From Bacteroidales bacterium SW299 (GTDB lineage: Bacteria > Bacteroidota > Bacteroidia > Bacteroidales > Bacteroidaceae), in NCBI GenBank assembly GCA_019550975.1, contig SDWH01000017.1, positions 29,457 to 93,456 on the forward strand: DNA of 64,000 nt, read 5' to 3'. The translations under genes were made by a program, and so were the position numbers. This document shows, in pieces, positions 8,084 to 17,760 of this stretch (positions are counted from its first letter, which is position 1; each line of letters starts with the position of its first letter). The notes beneath the pieces were generated by a model that saw only the letters and a program-made list of their open reading frames with translations, did not search any database and was not told where the DNA came from.

Positions 8084-8785
8084 TCAGCCGATCTTGCTTA
8101 TTTTTTTCAGCTTTTCTTCATCGATGATTTTTATTTTACGGCCGTCGATGGTGATGAGCTTTTCCGACGCAAAGTTCGACAAGGTGCGTATGGCGTTGGA
8201 CGTTGTCATGTTCGACAGGTTGGCGAGATCTTCTCTTGAGAGGTAGATGCTGAGCGTGCATTGGTCTTCTTCTACACCGTATGTTTCTTTCAGGAACAGC
8301 AGCGATTCAGCCAGACGTCCGCGAATGTGTTTTTGGGTAAGGTTGACTGTCCGTTCGTCAGAAATGCCCAAATCTTTCGACAGTTGTTTGATGAAGAACA
8401 TGGCCAGCTGGGCATTGTCGAGTATGAGTTCGACAATGACAGGCATAGGAATCAGACAGATGGTGCACGGCTCGAATGCAGCCGCGGCAGTTACGAAATT
8501 TTCTTTGGCAAAATACGCCCGATAGGCGAAATACTCCTTGTTCTTGATGACGCGGATAATCTGGCTTCTCCCGCCTACTCCGTCTTTGTATATTTTTACT
8601 TTTCCGCTCAGCAGGCACATCAAGTTTTCCGGCGTTTCCCCCTCGCAATAAATCGTTTCGTTTTTTTTGTATTTTTGAATTGTAAAGTTCTTTGCGAGCA
8701 ACTCTTTTTGAGCTTGCGTCAAAGGTTGCCATAAATCGGGTATGCTTTCGGCAATTTCAGTTTCTGTTAGTTCCTTTTTTACCAT
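8084..8785 (-). CDS. Crp/Fnr-family transcription regulator
   Basis: The 233-residue protein has an N-terminal cyclic-nucleotide-binding-like beta barrel (about 20-135, YKKNETIYCEGETPENLMCL) and a C-terminal Crp-type winged helix (about 160-225, LSREDLANLSNMTTSNAIRT). No N-terminal cysteine cluster of the FNR type is present, so direct iron-sulfur oxygen sensing is unlikely. The effector is unknown. It is divergent from a DUF5686 gene, with 119 bp between the starts. Confidence 0.88.
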   Translation of the reverse strand: MVKKELTETEIAESIPDLWQPLTQAQKELLAKNFTIQKYKKNETIYCEGETPENLMCLLSGKVKIYKDGVGGRSQIIRVIKNKEYFAYRAYFAKENFVTAAAAFEPCTICLIPMPVIVELILDNAQLAMFFIKQLSKDLGISDERTVNLTQKHIRGRLAESLLFLKETYGVEEDQCTLSIYLSREDLANLSNMTTSNAIRTLSNFASEKLITIDGRKIKIIDEEKLKKISKIG

Positions 8786-8814
8786 AAGATGTTACAAAAC
8801 CATGTTATATGGCA

Positions 8815-8822
8815 CAAAGGTA
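8815..8822 (-). promoter_or_regulatory. -7 box of Crp/Fnr gene
   Basis: On the minus strand TACCTTTG matches TAnnTTTG, 30 bp before the start codon at 8785. Confidence 0.5.
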
Positions 8823-8904
8823 GTAAGAATATCTTTAAAATATTCTTTTTTCATTGTAAAAAATGCCTTTAAAATGTGGCTTTGTTATATATTTGTCACT
8901 GATT

Positions 8905-11097
8905 ATGTGCCGAATCAGAATTTTTAACATATTGGCTTTGGTGGCAGCGCTGGCGTTTGGCTTCATTGCCGTTCCGGCGAGAGGGGGAACGTTTGGCAGC
9001 GGGAACAATAATTCCCGGATTACACCCGATTCGGTGTTGAACCATATATTTGACGCCGCTGCGGAACATGCCTCGAAGGTGAAAAGCTATAAGAGCGAGT
9101 TGTATCTTAAAGGCAACCTGAAAGTGCATAAGCAGAATCGGATAATCAAATATTTGCCGTCGATGTTCCGCCTTGAAAAGGGCGTGAAGGAGTATCTTTA
9201 TGAATCGGTCAGCGACCTGCATTTCACGGCTCCGAATATTATAGACCGGAAGGTGAGGGCTGTGTCTACCACGTTTCCCAGCGTGCGCGGAGAGGCTTTT
9301 GACATCATCGACTATATGCGCTTCAATATCTATGCGCCTTCGCTTATGGGCGACCGCCTTATATCGCCGTTCAATCGTGAAGCGCGGATGCATTATCGCT
9401 ATGCGTTGGAGGATGTGGTGTATCAGGCTGGCGGACCTGTCTACAAGATCAGGGTTACTCCGCGGTACAAGAGCACGCAGCTGGTTGAAGGGGTGATATG
9501 GGTTTCGTCGGCCGACTGGACCATCCGTTATCTGGATTTGTCGGGGAAATATGATCTGGTTGGATTTCGGTTAGCGATGCAAATGGGCAATACGGAAAAG
9601 ACCAGGTATCTGCCGGCTGTGATGGATCTTGACCTGCATTTCAAGTTTCTCCGCAATCACCTTGAAATGCGCTATACGGGATGGATGAAATATACGGAGG
9701 TAGTGTTCCGCAAGCCGGGCGAAGAAATTATACCGCGGAAAAACAAAAGTGATTATGACTTGACCGCTTCTTACACGCTGACTTCTGACACTAGCAGTCT
9801 GGTCATGTTGAGAGATTCGTTCGACCGTATCCGTCCCATTCCTTTGGAAGCGGCGGAGGATTCGCTGTACAAAAGCTTGGATTACAGGCTGCGGACGCAC
9901 AAGGCTGATTCCTCTAAAGCCGAAGGGCCGCTGAAGAAAAGCCTTGTATTCTGGGGGCAGATCGGAGATGCCCTCATCAGCAGCTATAACGTAGACCTCT
10001 CGAAGGTGGGCAACATATCCTGTTCGCCTATCATCAATCCCCTGCTCGTGAGCTACAGCCACCGCAATGGAATCTCCTACCGGCAAGTGTTTAAGTACAA
10101 TAAACTGTTTCATGACGGCAAGCTTCTGCGTATTGCTCCGCAAATAGGCTTCAACTTTACGAAGAAGGAATTGTATGGAAAGGTGGATGTGGAGTATGTG
10201 TACAATCCGGCAAGACACGGTGCCTTTGAGCTTCATGCCGGAAACGGTAACCGGATTTACAGCAGTGTGGTGCTTGACCAGCTGGAGCAGATGCCTGACA
10301 GTACGTTTTCTTTTGACGGACTTGAACTTGACTATTTCAAGGATATCTATGTGGACGTGTCGCACAACTTCGAGATTGTCAACGGCCTTCGTCTGTGGAC
10401 CGGACTTTCGATGCACTGGCGTTATACGAAAAGCACGCCGGAAGTGGAAACGCGGGTCCGTTCCAAATACAACAGTTTCGCTCCCCGCATCCGTGTGGAA
10501 TGGACTCCGGGCATGTATTACTATATGAACGGAAAGCGGAAAATCAATGTCGGCTCTCTTTATCCGACTTTCATGCTGGACTATGAAAGGGGCATCCGTC
10601 TGTTGAAGAACTCGGGAACATACGAGCGGATAGAACTTTCCATTGAGCAGAATATCCGTTTGCGCAATGTGCGCTCACTTTCGTATCATGTAGGTGGGGG
10701 TATGTTTACAGACCAGTCGGATATGTATTTCGTCGATTATGCGCATTTCTCCAATCTGAATCTTCCTCAGGGGTGGAATGATGACATCGGAGGAACTTTT
10801 CAGACGCTTGACGGCCGCTGGTATAACGCTTCAAGCCATTATATACGGGGAAACTTTACTTATGAGGCTCCGTTTATTCTTCTTTATCCAGTGAGCAAGC
10901 TGCTTTCGTTTGTGCAGAAGGAGCGCATCTATGCGGGCGTTCTTTTCATGCCTCATCTGAATCCTTATTTGGAATTCGGATACGGCTTTGCCACGCATAT
11001 ATTCGATGCCGGTATCTTTATCGGAAATGAAAAAGGTAAATTTACATCTGTAGGATGCAAATTTACCTTTGAACTGTTCAATGACAATAACAGATGA
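8905..11097 (+). CDS. DUF5686-family outer-membrane protein
   Basis: The 730-residue protein has a signal peptide (MCRIRIFNILALVAALAFGF) and matches the DUF5686 proteins of Bacteroidetes. It has an N-terminal domain with SKVKSYKSELYLKG, and a C-terminal half of alternating aromatic/hydrophobic strands ending IGNEKGKFTSVGCKFTFELF, typical of a beta barrel. Many relatives carry an extra carboxypeptidase-regulatory domain in front; this one does not. The frame extends upstream to 8863, but the Met at 8905 directly starts the signal peptide and is preferred. Role in the outer membrane unknown. Confidence 0.85.
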   Translation: MCRIRIFNILALVAALAFGFIAVPARGGTFGSGNNNSRITPDSVLNHIFDAAAEHASKVKSYKSELYLKGNLKVHKQNRIIKYLPSMFRLEKGVKEYLYESVSDLHFTAPNIIDRKVRAVSTTFPSVRGEAFDIIDYMRFNIYAPSLMGDRLISPFNREARMHYRYALEDVVYQAGGPVYKIRVTPRYKSTQLVEGVIWVSSADWTIRYLDLSGKYDLVGFRLAMQMGNTEKTRYLPAVMDLDLHFKFLRNHLEMRYTGWMKYTEVVFRKPGEEIIPRKNKSDYDLTASYTLTSDTSSLVMLRDSFDRIRPIPLEAAEDSLYKSLDYRLRTHKADSSKAEGPLKKSLVFWGQIGDALISSYNVDLSKVGNISCSPIINPLLVSYSHRNGISYRQVFKYNKLFHDGKLLRIAPQIGFNFTKKELYGKVDVEYVYNPARHGAFELHAGNGNRIYSSVVLDQLEQMPDSTFSFDGLELDYFKDIYVDVSHNFEIVNGLRLWTGLSMHWRYTKSTPEVETRVRSKYNSFAPRIRVEWTPGMYYYMNGKRKINVGSLYPTFMLDYERGIRLLKNSGTYERIELSIEQNIRLRNVRSLSYHVGGGMFTDQSDMYFVDYAHFSNLNLPQGWNDDIGGTFQTLDGRWYNASSHYIRGNFTYEAPFILLYPVSKLLSFVQKERIYAGVLFMPHLNPYLEFGYGFATHIFDAGIFIGNEKGKFTSVGCKFTFELFNDNNR

Positions 11098-11105
11098 TGC
11101 CGGGA

Positions 11106-12266
11106 TTATACCAGTTCATCGGATGTATAGCTTTGAGGCAGCGGGCGGCAGTTGTATCCTGATGCCATGATTTCCCCGTAGGCACCGGCCGAGCGGATGG
11201 CGAAAAGGTCGCCGCGGCGGGCCTTGTTCAGGTCGATGGCCTTTCCGAATACATCGGATGATTCGCAGATCGGCCCCACGACATCGTATGCCTCTGCGGG
11301 CTCTTCCGATGTGATGTTTTCGATTTTATGGTATGCCTGGTACAGTGCCGGGCGGATGAGGTCCGTCATGCCTGCATCAACGATGGCAAACTGTTTGTTT
11401 GTCCCTTGCTTTACGTAGATTACTTTTGTAATCAGGCTTCCGCATTGGCCTACAACCGATCGTCCCAGTTCGAAGTGCAGCGTCTGTTGCGGACGCAGCC
11501 GCAGGTGTTTGTGGTATGTTTCGAAATATTCGGCAAAAGCAGGGACAGCCTGTCGGTTCGGATGCATATAGTCGATACCCAGACCTCCTCCCACATTGAT
11601 GTGTTCTACAATGATCTGGCGTGCATAAAGCTTCTCCTGAAGTTCGTTTATGCGGTTGCAGAGAGCGATGAAATCCCCCATATCCATGATTTGCGAGCCG
11701 ATATGGAAGTGCAGCCCGCAGAATTTGACGTTCTTCATTTCCAGCGCACGGTCGATGACGTAATCCATGTCTTTCATGCTGATTCCGAACTTGTTTTCCG
11801 CCAGTCCGGTTGTGATGTTGGCATGTGTGTGTGCTCCTACGTCCGGATTGATCCGGAAAGCGACGCGCGCCGTCTTGTTTTTAGCTGCTGCAAGTTCGTT
11901 GATGACTTCCAGTTCGGGAACAGACTCTACGTTGAAGCAGAAGATATCGTAATCAAGTGCAAGGTTAATCTCCTTGTCTGTTTTGCCCACTCCGGCAAAG
12001 ACAATCTTGCCGGCAGGGAATCCGGCTTTGATGGCCGCCTTGATTTCTCCTCCGCTTACGCAGTCGGCACCCAGTCCGCTTTCGCGTATGATGCTAAGGA
12101 TTTTTGGATTTGCGTTTGCTTTCACGGCATAATGCACGTGATATTTGCCATATTTCCCGGCTTCGGAACTGATGGTCTTGAGCGTATTGCGCAGCAAGTT
12201 CGTGTCGTAGTAATAAAACGGAGTTTCCAGTTCGCGGAATTTGTTTACGGGGAATGTTCCTTTCAT
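11106..12266 (-). CDS. lysA: Diaminopimelate decarboxylase
   Basis: The 386-residue PLP enzyme decarboxylates meso-diaminopimelate to lysine, the last step of the pathway. Visible signatures are the PLP-lysine segment (YHVHYAVKANANPKIL), the glycine-rich phosphate-binding segment (INVGGGLGIDY) and the active-site region PICESSDVFGK. Length is close to the shorter Bacteroidetes LysA. It follows the aspartokinase gene on the same strand, but a terminator lies between them, so the two genes of one pathway are probably separate transcripts. It converges with the DUF5686 gene, only 8 bp apart. Confidence 0.95.
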   Translation of the reverse strand: MKGTFPVNKFRELETPFYYYDTNLLRNTLKTISSEAGKYGKYHVHYAVKANANPKILSIIRESGLGADCVSGGEIKAAIKAGFPAGKIVFAGVGKTDKEINLALDYDIFCFNVESVPELEVINELAAAKNKTARVAFRINPDVGAHTHANITTGLAENKFGISMKDMDYVIDRALEMKNVKFCGLHFHIGSQIMDMGDFIALCNRINELQEKLYARQIIVEHINVGGGLGIDYMHPNRQAVPAFAEYFETYHKHLRLRPQQTLHFELGRSVVGQCGSLITKVIYVKQGTNKQFAIVDAGMTDLIRPALYQAYHKIENITSEEPAEAYDVVGPICESSDVFGKAIDLNKARRGDLFAIRSAGAYGEIMASGYNCRPLPQSYTSDELV

Positions 12267-12413
12267 ATGTCTTTAAATTTACTTGTTTTGTATAATGTAT
12301 TGCTATAAGTCAGAACGCGTTGCCGCTTGTTCGCAGTAAAACGGATATTTTATTGGCTCCGTTGCTTTGTGTCTGGTCCGGCGTAATTTCTTGCCGTTGA
12401 AAAGGAGGCTTTG

Positions 12414-12456
12414 CAAAAAGAGCGGATGATGCGGCAGTCAACCGTTTCATCCGCTC
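12414..12456 (-). terminator. Terminator after aspartokinase
   Basis: On the minus strand a 10-bp perfect stem (GAGCGGATGA, 12420-12429, pairing with TCATCCGCTC, 12447-12456) is followed by TTTTTG. It lies 25 bp after the aspartokinase stop. Confidence 0.8.
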
Positions 12457-12480
12457 CGCATGTCACATCATGTGAGTGGT

Positions 12481-13800
12481 TTATTTGTGATTGAAAAGCA
12501 CGTCGCTTAATGACTGGAGTGCACGTTGCTTGTCCGACTCACGGATCAGGAACGAAATATTGTAGTTGCTGCCTCCGTATGAAATCATGCGCACCGGAAT
12601 ATCGCGCATGGCATCAAGCGCTTTGGCTTCGAAGCCGACATTTTCCCATTCTAAATCACCCACGACGCAGACAATGCACATGTCATCGTCTACCGTAACT
12701 GTTCCGTATTTTTTCAGGTCGTTTACGATTTCATTCAGGTGTTTGGTATTGTCTATCGACATCGACACACCCACCTCGGAAGTGCAGACCATATCAATGG
12801 CTGTCTGGTAGCTTTCGAATATCTCAAAGACCTTGCGGAGGAATCCGTGTGCAAGCAGCATACGGCTTGACTTGATTTTAATTGCCGTGATGTTGTCCTT
12901 GGCGGCAACAGCCTTGATTTTTCCCTTTTCTGTGTCGTTTGAAATCAGCGTTCCCGGAGCCGACGGTTCCATCGTGTTGAGCAGGCGTACAGGGATATTT
13001 GCATATTTGGCTGGCTGTACACAAGTGGGATGCAGGATTTTTGCTCCGAAATAGGCCAGTTCTGCAGCTTCTTCAAAATGAAGCTGGCGTACCGGCGACG
13101 TTTTGTCCACGATACGCGGATCGTTGTCATGCATGCCGTCGATGTCAGTCCAGATTTGGATTTCAGAAGCATTGATTGCCGCTCCGATAAGTGAGGCGGT
13201 ATAGTCGCTTCCGCCGCGCTGCAGGTTGTCGATTTCTCCATAAGCGTTGCGGCAGATGAATCCTTGTGTAATGTATATTTCATATCCGGCGTTCGCTTCT
13301 AGCTGCGCGTCAAGCTTTTCGCGGATATAAGTCAGGTCGGGTTCGCCGTTCTTGTCCGTGCGCATGAACTCAAGCGCCGGAATCAGTACGGCTTTCACTC
13401 CCTGTTCGCACAGGTAGTTGGTAACCATGTTCGTAGAGATTATTTCTCCTTGAGCCAGGATTACTTTTTCTTCGAACAAAGTGAAGATATCTTTGGTGTA
13501 TGAGCGAATATAGTCGAATACAGCTTTGACAAATTCCAGGGTCTTCTGTTTATATTCTTCCGTAGAATATAACTCATCAATATGCTGTTTGTATTTGGCC
13601 TCCAGTCTGTTGATGATTTCATTCGCGCCCTCTGGATTTTTCTTGTACAGATAATCCGAAATTTCAACTAGTGTGTTGGTTGTTCCCGACATGGCGGAAA
13701 GAACTACAATTTTCTGTTCGCCGTCAGTAATTAATTTGGCAACATCTTTCATTCTTTGTGCAGAACCTACCGATGTTCCTCCAAACTTTAAAACTTTCAT
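12481..13800 (-). CDS. lysC: Aspartate kinase, monofunctional
   Basis: The 439-residue enzyme phosphorylates aspartate, the first step toward lysine, threonine and methionine. It begins with the kinase signature MKVLKFGGTSVGSAQRM, has the catalytic region (FICRNAYGEIDNLQRGGSDYTASL) split here over two segments, and two C-terminal ACT domains (about 305-435, SSRMLLAHGFLRKVFEIFE and VCVVGDLEWENVGFEAKALD) for allosteric control. There is no homoserine dehydrogenase domain. The name lysC reflects the lysA neighbour; which end product inhibits it cannot be read from the sequence. Confidence 0.93.
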   Translation of the reverse strand: MKVLKFGGTSVGSAQRMKDVAKLITDGEQKIVVLSAMSGTTNTLVEISDYLYKKNPEGANEIINRLEAKYKQHIDELYSTEEYKQKTLEFVKAVFDYIRSYTKDIFTLFEEKVILAQGEIISTNMVTNYLCEQGVKAVLIPALEFMRTDKNGEPDLTYIREKLDAQLEANAGYEIYITQGFICRNAYGEIDNLQRGGSDYTASLIGAAINASEIQIWTDIDGMHDNDPRIVDKTSPVRQLHFEEAAELAYFGAKILHPTCVQPAKYANIPVRLLNTMEPSAPGTLISNDTEKGKIKAVAAKDNITAIKIKSSRMLLAHGFLRKVFEIFESYQTAIDMVCTSEVGVSMSIDNTKHLNEIVNDLKKYGTVTVDDDMCIVCVVGDLEWENVGFEAKALDAMRDIPVRMISYGGSNYNISFLIRESDKQRALQSLSDVLFNHK

Positions 13801-13841
13801 TTTACGTTTCGAATTTAATTGTTTGTGAATATAATTTGCCG

Positions 13842-13849
13842 CAAATTTA
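13842..13849 (-). promoter_or_regulatory. -7 box of aspartokinase
   Basis: The minus strand reads TAAATTTG (TAnnTTTG), 42 bp before the start codon at 13800. Confidence 0.5.
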
Positions 13850-13908
13850 CGAATAAATTGCTGATTGCCGGTTTTTTCGGGTAAAAATCATTTCCTGCTT
13901 TGTCTTTT

Positions 13909-14589
13909 TTATGAATTGTGCATTGGATTGAAGCGGTGTTGTTCGCACCGGTATACTTTCCCTGGAAATTCGTTCAGCAGATTCAGGTTGTGGGTCGTCA
14001 TGATGATGGCCGATCCCTGGCTGCATATTTCTTTCAGCAGTTCCACGATTTTCCGTCCGGTTTCCGCATCCAGATTGCCGGTCGGTTCATCAGCGAGAAT
14101 AATGTCCGGCCTGTTGAGTATCGCCCGCGCAATGACAATGCGCTGCTGTTCTCCTCCCGACAGCTCGTTTGGCATTTTGTATCCTTTGGTTTCCATGCCT
14201 ACTTGTGTCAGCACTTCCTGAATCCGGTTTTCGATTTCCATCTTGTTTTTCCATCCGGTCGCTTTCAGAACGAACTTCAGGTTTTCATACACAGTCCGGT
14301 CTGTCAGCAGTTGGAAATCCTGGAAAACGATTCCCAGCCTTCTTCGGAGGGAGGGGATGTCTTTTTGTCTGATGCTCTGCATGTCGTATCCCAGCACGTT
14401 GGCCTCGCCCTGCTTTATCTCTACTTCTCCATAGATGGTTTTGAGGAATGTAGACTTTCCGCTTCCCACTTTTCCGATCAGATAGACGAATTCTCCTTGT
14501 TTCAGTTCGAAGTCGATTCCTGTCAGGATAATCTGGCCTTGAAGTTCGATTTCTACATTTTTATACGATATGATTGTCTGGTTCTCCAT
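13909..14589 (-). CDS. ftsE: FtsE-type ABC ATPase
   Basis: The 226-residue protein is a complete ABC ATPase: Walker A ([16 protein letters not shown]), Q-loop region ([13 protein letters not shown]), signature ([17 protein letters not shown]) and Walker B ([19 protein letters not shown]), most like FtsE of the divisome. The Met at 14589 is chosen because the upstream frame overlaps hisIE and [14 protein letters not shown] resembles FtsE starts. No ftsX is adjacent. It trails the his cluster on the same strand, beginning 13 bp after the hisIE stop, so it is probably co-transcribed with histidine genes. Confidence 0.88.
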   Translation of the reverse strand: MENQTIISYKNVEIELQGQIILTGIDFELKQGEFVYLIGKVGSGKSTFLKTIYGEVEIKQGEANVLGYDMQSIRQKDIPSLRRRLGIVFQDFQLLTDRTVYENLKFVLKATGWKNKMEIENRIQEVLTQVGMETKGYKMPNELSGGEQQRIVIARAILNRPDIILADEPTGNLDAETGRKIVELLKEICSQGSAIIMTTHNLNLLNEFPGKVYRCEQHRFNPMHNS

Positions 14590-14602
14590 ATTCACACCCG
14601 AA

Positions 14603-15217
14603 TCAATGTTTTTTCCAGGTTGCACTGTGGCGTTCTTTCAGTTCCCGTGCCAGGTCTTCGATGCGGTAGCCTTTCGAGGTGAGCAGCACGATCAGGTGGT
14701 AAAGCAGATCTGCTCCTTCATAAATGAGCCGTTCGTCTGTGCCGTTGCATGCTTCGATGATTGTTTCCACGGCTTCTTCGCCAACTTTCTGTGCCATTTT
14801 GTTTACGCCCGACTTGAAAAGGCTGGTTGTGTATGAGTTTTCAGGCATTTCTTCGTGGCGTTTGTCTATGAAGTCTTGCAGTTCTTTCAGAAACATGATG
14901 TCCTGCTCATTTTTTTCTCCCCAGCATGTATCCGTTCCCTTGTGGCAGACCGGTCCGCACGGATTTGCCATGACCAGCAGGGTGTCGTTGTCGCAGTCGG
15001 CTTTGATGGACACGACGTTCAGAAAGTTTCCGCTTTCTTCCCCCTTGGTCCAGAGGCGTTTTTTCGTGCGGCTGAAAAAGGTTACTTTGCCTGTTTCGAC
15101 AGTCTTTTCGTAAGCTTCTTTATTCATGAATCCCAGCATCAGTACTTTCTGTGTGCTGTTGTCCTGGATTATGGCCGGAATCAGGCCGTCCATTTTATCG
15201 AAATCTAGTTCCATCAT
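14603..15217 (-). CDS. hisIE: Bifunctional phosphoribosyl-AMP cyclohydrolase / phosphoribosyl-ATP pyrophosphatase
   Basis: The 204-residue protein joins HisI (about 1-105: MLGFMNKEAYEKTVETGKV, the zinc/metal segment DCDNDTLLVMANPCGPVCH) and HisE (about 110-204: KMAQKVGEEAVETIIEA). It catalyses steps 2 and 3 of histidine synthesis. Start is Met at 15217 or the next codon. It is the last his gene of the cluster, 20 bp after hisF. Confidence 0.95.
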   Translation of the reverse strand: MMELDFDKMDGLIPAIIQDNSTQKVLMLGFMNKEAYEKTVETGKVTFFSRTKKRLWTKGEESGNFLNVVSIKADCDNDTLLVMANPCGPVCHKGTDTCWGEKNEQDIMFLKELQDFIDKRHEEMPENSYTTSLFKSGVNKMAQKVGEEAVETIIEACNGTDERLIYEGADLLYHLIVLLTSKGYRIEDLARELKERHSATWKKH

Positions 15218-15237
15218 ATATGTTCTGTTTTTTTTAA

Positions 15238-15993
15238 TTATATTCTTATGTTGATGCCTTCACGGCAAAGATACTTTTTTAGTTCGGGTATTGGAATTTC
15301 TCCGAAGTGAAAAACGCTTGCAGCCAGTGCCGCATCGGCTTTTCCTTTTGAGAAAGCGTCGCGGAAGTGTTCCATTTTTCCGGCTCCTCCTGATGCGATG
15401 ACAGGTATTGTGAGCAAATCAGAAAGTTTTGCCAAGGCTTCGTTGGCGTATCCTGTTTTCACTCCGTCATGGTCCATGCTGGTGAAAAGTATTTCTCCAG
15501 CCCCGCGGTCGTTGGCTTCGTGCGCCCATTCGAAAAGCTGCCGTTCGGTTTCAACCCGTCCTCCGTTGAGATAACATTTCCATCCTTGTGGGGTTTGTCG
15601 GGCATCAATGGCCACGACGCACACTTGCGAGCCGAAATGTTTGGCGATTTCGTCTATAAGCTGCGGAGAACGGATAGCGGCTGAATTGACCGATACTTTG
15701 TCGGCTCCGGCATTCAGAAGCCGGTCTACGTCGGCAAGTTCGTTAATCCCTCCTCCTACGGTGAACGGGATGTCAATTTCCGAAGCGATCCGTTTGACCA
15801 GTTCCGTGAAGGTCTTTCTGCCTTCATGACTGGCTGTTATGTCCAGATAAACCAGTTCGTCGGCACCTTGTGCGCTGTAAGCTTTTCCGAGTTCCACCGG
15901 ATCGCCTGCCTGGCGCAGATTGACGAAGTTGGTTCCTTTCACTGTCTGTCCATCCTTGATGTCCAGGCATGGGATAATGCGTTTTGCTAGCAT
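15238..15993 (-). CDS. hisF: Imidazole glycerol phosphate synthase, cyclase subunit
   Basis: The 251-residue TIM barrel starts [20 protein letters not shown] with the catalytic Asp in CLDIKDG and a second catalytic Asp in the strand VVAIDARQ. It also has the phosphate-binding ends [10 protein letters not shown] and [13 protein letters not shown]. With HisH it converts PRFAR and glutamine-derived ammonia into imidazole glycerol phosphate and AICAR. It follows hisA by 13 bp. Confidence 0.97.
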   Translation of the reverse strand: MLAKRIIPCLDIKDGQTVKGTNFVNLRQAGDPVELGKAYSAQGADELVYLDITASHEGRKTFTELVKRIASEIDIPFTVGGGINELADVDRLLNAGADKVSVNSAAIRSPQLIDEIAKHFGSQVCVVAIDARQTPQGWKCYLNGGRVETERQLFEWAHEANDRGAGEILFTSMDHDGVKTGYANEALAKLSDLLTIPVIASGGAGKMEHFRDAFSKGKADAALAASVFHFGEIPIPELKKYLCREGINIRI

Positions 15994-16006
15994 GGCCGGT
16001 TTTATA

Positions 16007-16729
16007 TTATAATAGGAGAGAGGTCAGTTCCTTCAGCCGGATCCGTCCCTCATAAATTGCTTTTCCGAACACGACGGCAGGGATTCCCGCCTCGTCTAGT
16101 CTGTATATATCATCAATGTTGCTCACTCCGCCGCTTGCTATCAGGTGGATGTCAGGATGAGCTTGCATGATTTCGCGGTAGAGGTCGGTTGCGGGGCCTT
16201 CCATCATGCCGTCCCGGCTGATATCTGTGCAAAGGACCTTGCTTACTCCTTTGGTGATGTACCGGGCAAGAAAATCCATCAGTTCCGTTTCGCTTTCCTC
16301 TTTCCATCCGCTTACGGCAATTTTGCCGTTTTTTGCATCTGCTCCCAAGATAATGCGTTCGTTTCCGTATGTCTTGAGCCATCTTTCAAAGAGTTCCGGG
16401 TTCTTTATGGCAATGCTTCCAAGCGTGACCATTTGTGCTCCCGAATCGAAAGCGATGTGCAGGTCGTCATCGGTTTTGATTCCTCCTCCAAAGTCGATAG
16501 TCAGTGACGTGTGTCCGGCCAATTGTTCCAGTGTCCGGTAGTTGACTATATGCTTTGAGGCAGCTCCGTCCAGATCTACCACGTGAAGACGTTTCAGGCC
16601 GTTCGCTTCAAATTCTTTTGCCACTTCCAGCGGATTTTCGTTGTAGACTTTTTTTGAGTCGTATTCTCCTTTGGAAAGGCGGACACATTTTCCGTCGATG
16701 ATGTCAATGGCAGGTATCAGTTCAATCAT
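16007..16729 (-). CDS. hisA: ProFAR isomerase
   Basis: The 240-residue TIM barrel starts [20 protein letters not shown], the HisA signature with the catalytic Asp, and has the paired phosphate-binding motifs [12 protein letters not shown] and [15 protein letters not shown]. It isomerises ProFAR to PRFAR. It lies between hisH and hisF in the same transcription unit. Confidence 0.97.
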   Translation of the reverse strand: MIELIPAIDIIDGKCVRLSKGEYDSKKVYNENPLEVAKEFEANGLKRLHVVDLDGAASKHIVNYRTLEQLAGHTSLTIDFGGGIKTDDDLHIAFDSGAQMVTLGSIAIKNPELFERWLKTYGNERIILGADAKNGKIAVSGWKEESETELMDFLARYITKGVSKVLCTDISRDGMMEGPATDLYREIMQAHPDIHLIASGGVSNIDDIYRLDEAGIPAVVFGKAIYEGRIRLKELTSLLL

Positions 16730-16753
16730 GTTGTGCGGATTTTAGGTGGTTGT

Positions 16754-17344
16754 TTAAAGATTCAGAAAGTTGGCCAATATTCTTGCCCCCGCCGTTCCGC
16801 TCTTTTCCGGATGAAATTGGGTGGCATAGAAATTGTCCTTGTGCAATGCGGCGCTGAATGGAAGGATGTATTGGGTGGTTGCAGCCGTATATGCGTTGAG
16901 CGGTACATAATAGCTGTGCACGAAATATACAAACTCTTCTTTGTCGAAGCCTTTGAACAAATCGCTGCCTGTGTCTTGAATCGTGTTCCATCCCATGTGC
17001 GGAACTTTATCTTCGTGTCTTTGCGACTGGAACTTTTTCACGTCAATGTCGAACAGCCCCAAGCAGTCTGTGTTTCCTTCCTCTGAGTGCCGGCAAAGCA
17101 GCTGCATGCCCAGGCATATTCCCAGTACCGGTTGTTTCAAGTCTTTGATGAGCTGATCCAGTCCGGTTGCCTTCAAATGCTTCATGGTTGTTTCTGCTTC
17201 ACCTACTCCGGGAAAAATCACTTTGTCTGCTCCTCGCAGCGTTTCTTTGTCTGCTGTAATCGTTGGTTCTATGCCCAGTCTTTTCAGCGCATAGTCTACA
17301 GAAAACAGATTTCCGGCATTGTATTTTATGATAGCTACCTTCAT
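16754..17344 (-). CDS. hisH: Imidazole glycerol phosphate synthase, glutamine amidotransferase subunit
   Basis: The 196-residue class I glutamine amidotransferase has its nucleophile elbow in PVLGICLGMQLLCRHSEEG and the catalytic His-Glu in ATQFHPEKSGTAGA. It feeds ammonia to HisF. It is the first gene of the hisH-hisA-hisF-hisIE(-ftsE) unit; hisG, hisD, hisC and hisB are not in the window. Confidence 0.96.
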   Translation of the reverse strand: MKVAIIKYNAGNLFSVDYALKRLGIEPTITADKETLRGADKVIFPGVGEAETTMKHLKATGLDQLIKDLKQPVLGICLGMQLLCRHSEEGNTDCLGLFDIDVKKFQSQRHEDKVPHMGWNTIQDTGSDLFKGFDKEEFVYFVHSYYVPLNAYTAATTQYILPFSAALHKDNFYATQFHPEKSGTAGARILANFLNL

Positions 17345-17381
17345 AGTTGGTCGACTTTCCTTATTAAAATAAATATGGTTG

Positions 17382-17389
17382 CAAAAATA
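17382..17389 (-). promoter_or_regulatory. -7 box of his cluster
   Basis: The minus strand reads TATTTTTG (TAnnTTTG), 38 bp before the hisH start. No leader peptide rich in histidine was seen. Confidence 0.45.
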
Positions 17390-17547
17390 ACGAATTATAA
17401 TTAATGTGCTAATATTTATGACATAAAGTTTGATTTAAATCCGTTTGTTTTGACAAAAAAGCTGGCTTGCTGTTTGCGGGAAGAAAGAAAAGAGTGATTT
17501 TCCGGAAAAAATAATGCCAAAAATATTGCAGATACGAAAAATAGTTG

Positions 17548-17555
17548 TACCTTTG
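17548..17555 (+). promoter_or_regulatory. Promoter of tRNA-Asp
   Basis: TACCTTTG matches TAnnTTTG, with TTG at 17526-17528 about 20 bp upstream as the -33 element. It precedes the tRNA gene by 42 bp. Confidence 0.6.
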
Positions 17556-17597
17556 CAACCGCAATCGAGAGAGAAAGCAGCAAGATCAAAACTTAAT

Positions 17598-17671
17598 GGT
17601 GCGTTAGTTCAGTTGGTTAGAATACATGCCTGTCACGCATGGGGTCACGGGTTCGAGTCCCGTACGCACCG
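17598..17671 (+). tRNA. tRNA-Asp (GTC)
   Basis: A 74-nt cloverleaf: acceptor GGTGCGT (17598) pairs with ACGCACC (ending 17670), D arm with AGTTCAGTTGGTT, anticodon loop CTGTCAC giving GTC, T arm GGGTTCGAGTCCC, discriminator G. The genome supplies GCA after the stem, so the CCA end is not fully encoded. It stands alone, upstream of accessory DNA. Confidence 0.97.
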
Positions 17672-17705
17672 CAATAAACATTGAAAATCAATGTTTTACA
17701 GAATA

Positions 17706-17750
17706 AACGCCCGATTTTACACCCAAAAATGTGAAGTCGGGCGTTTTCTT
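17706..17750. terminator. Bidirectional terminator between tRNA-Asp and DUF4304 gene
   Basis: AACGCCCGATTTTACA (17706) pairs with TGTGAAGTCGGGCGTT (ending 17745), G:T pairs included, followed by TTTCTT on the plus strand. It ends the tRNA transcript and faces the 3' end of the convergent DUF4304 gene. Confidence 0.8.
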
Positions 17751-17760
17751 ATTTAAAGGA

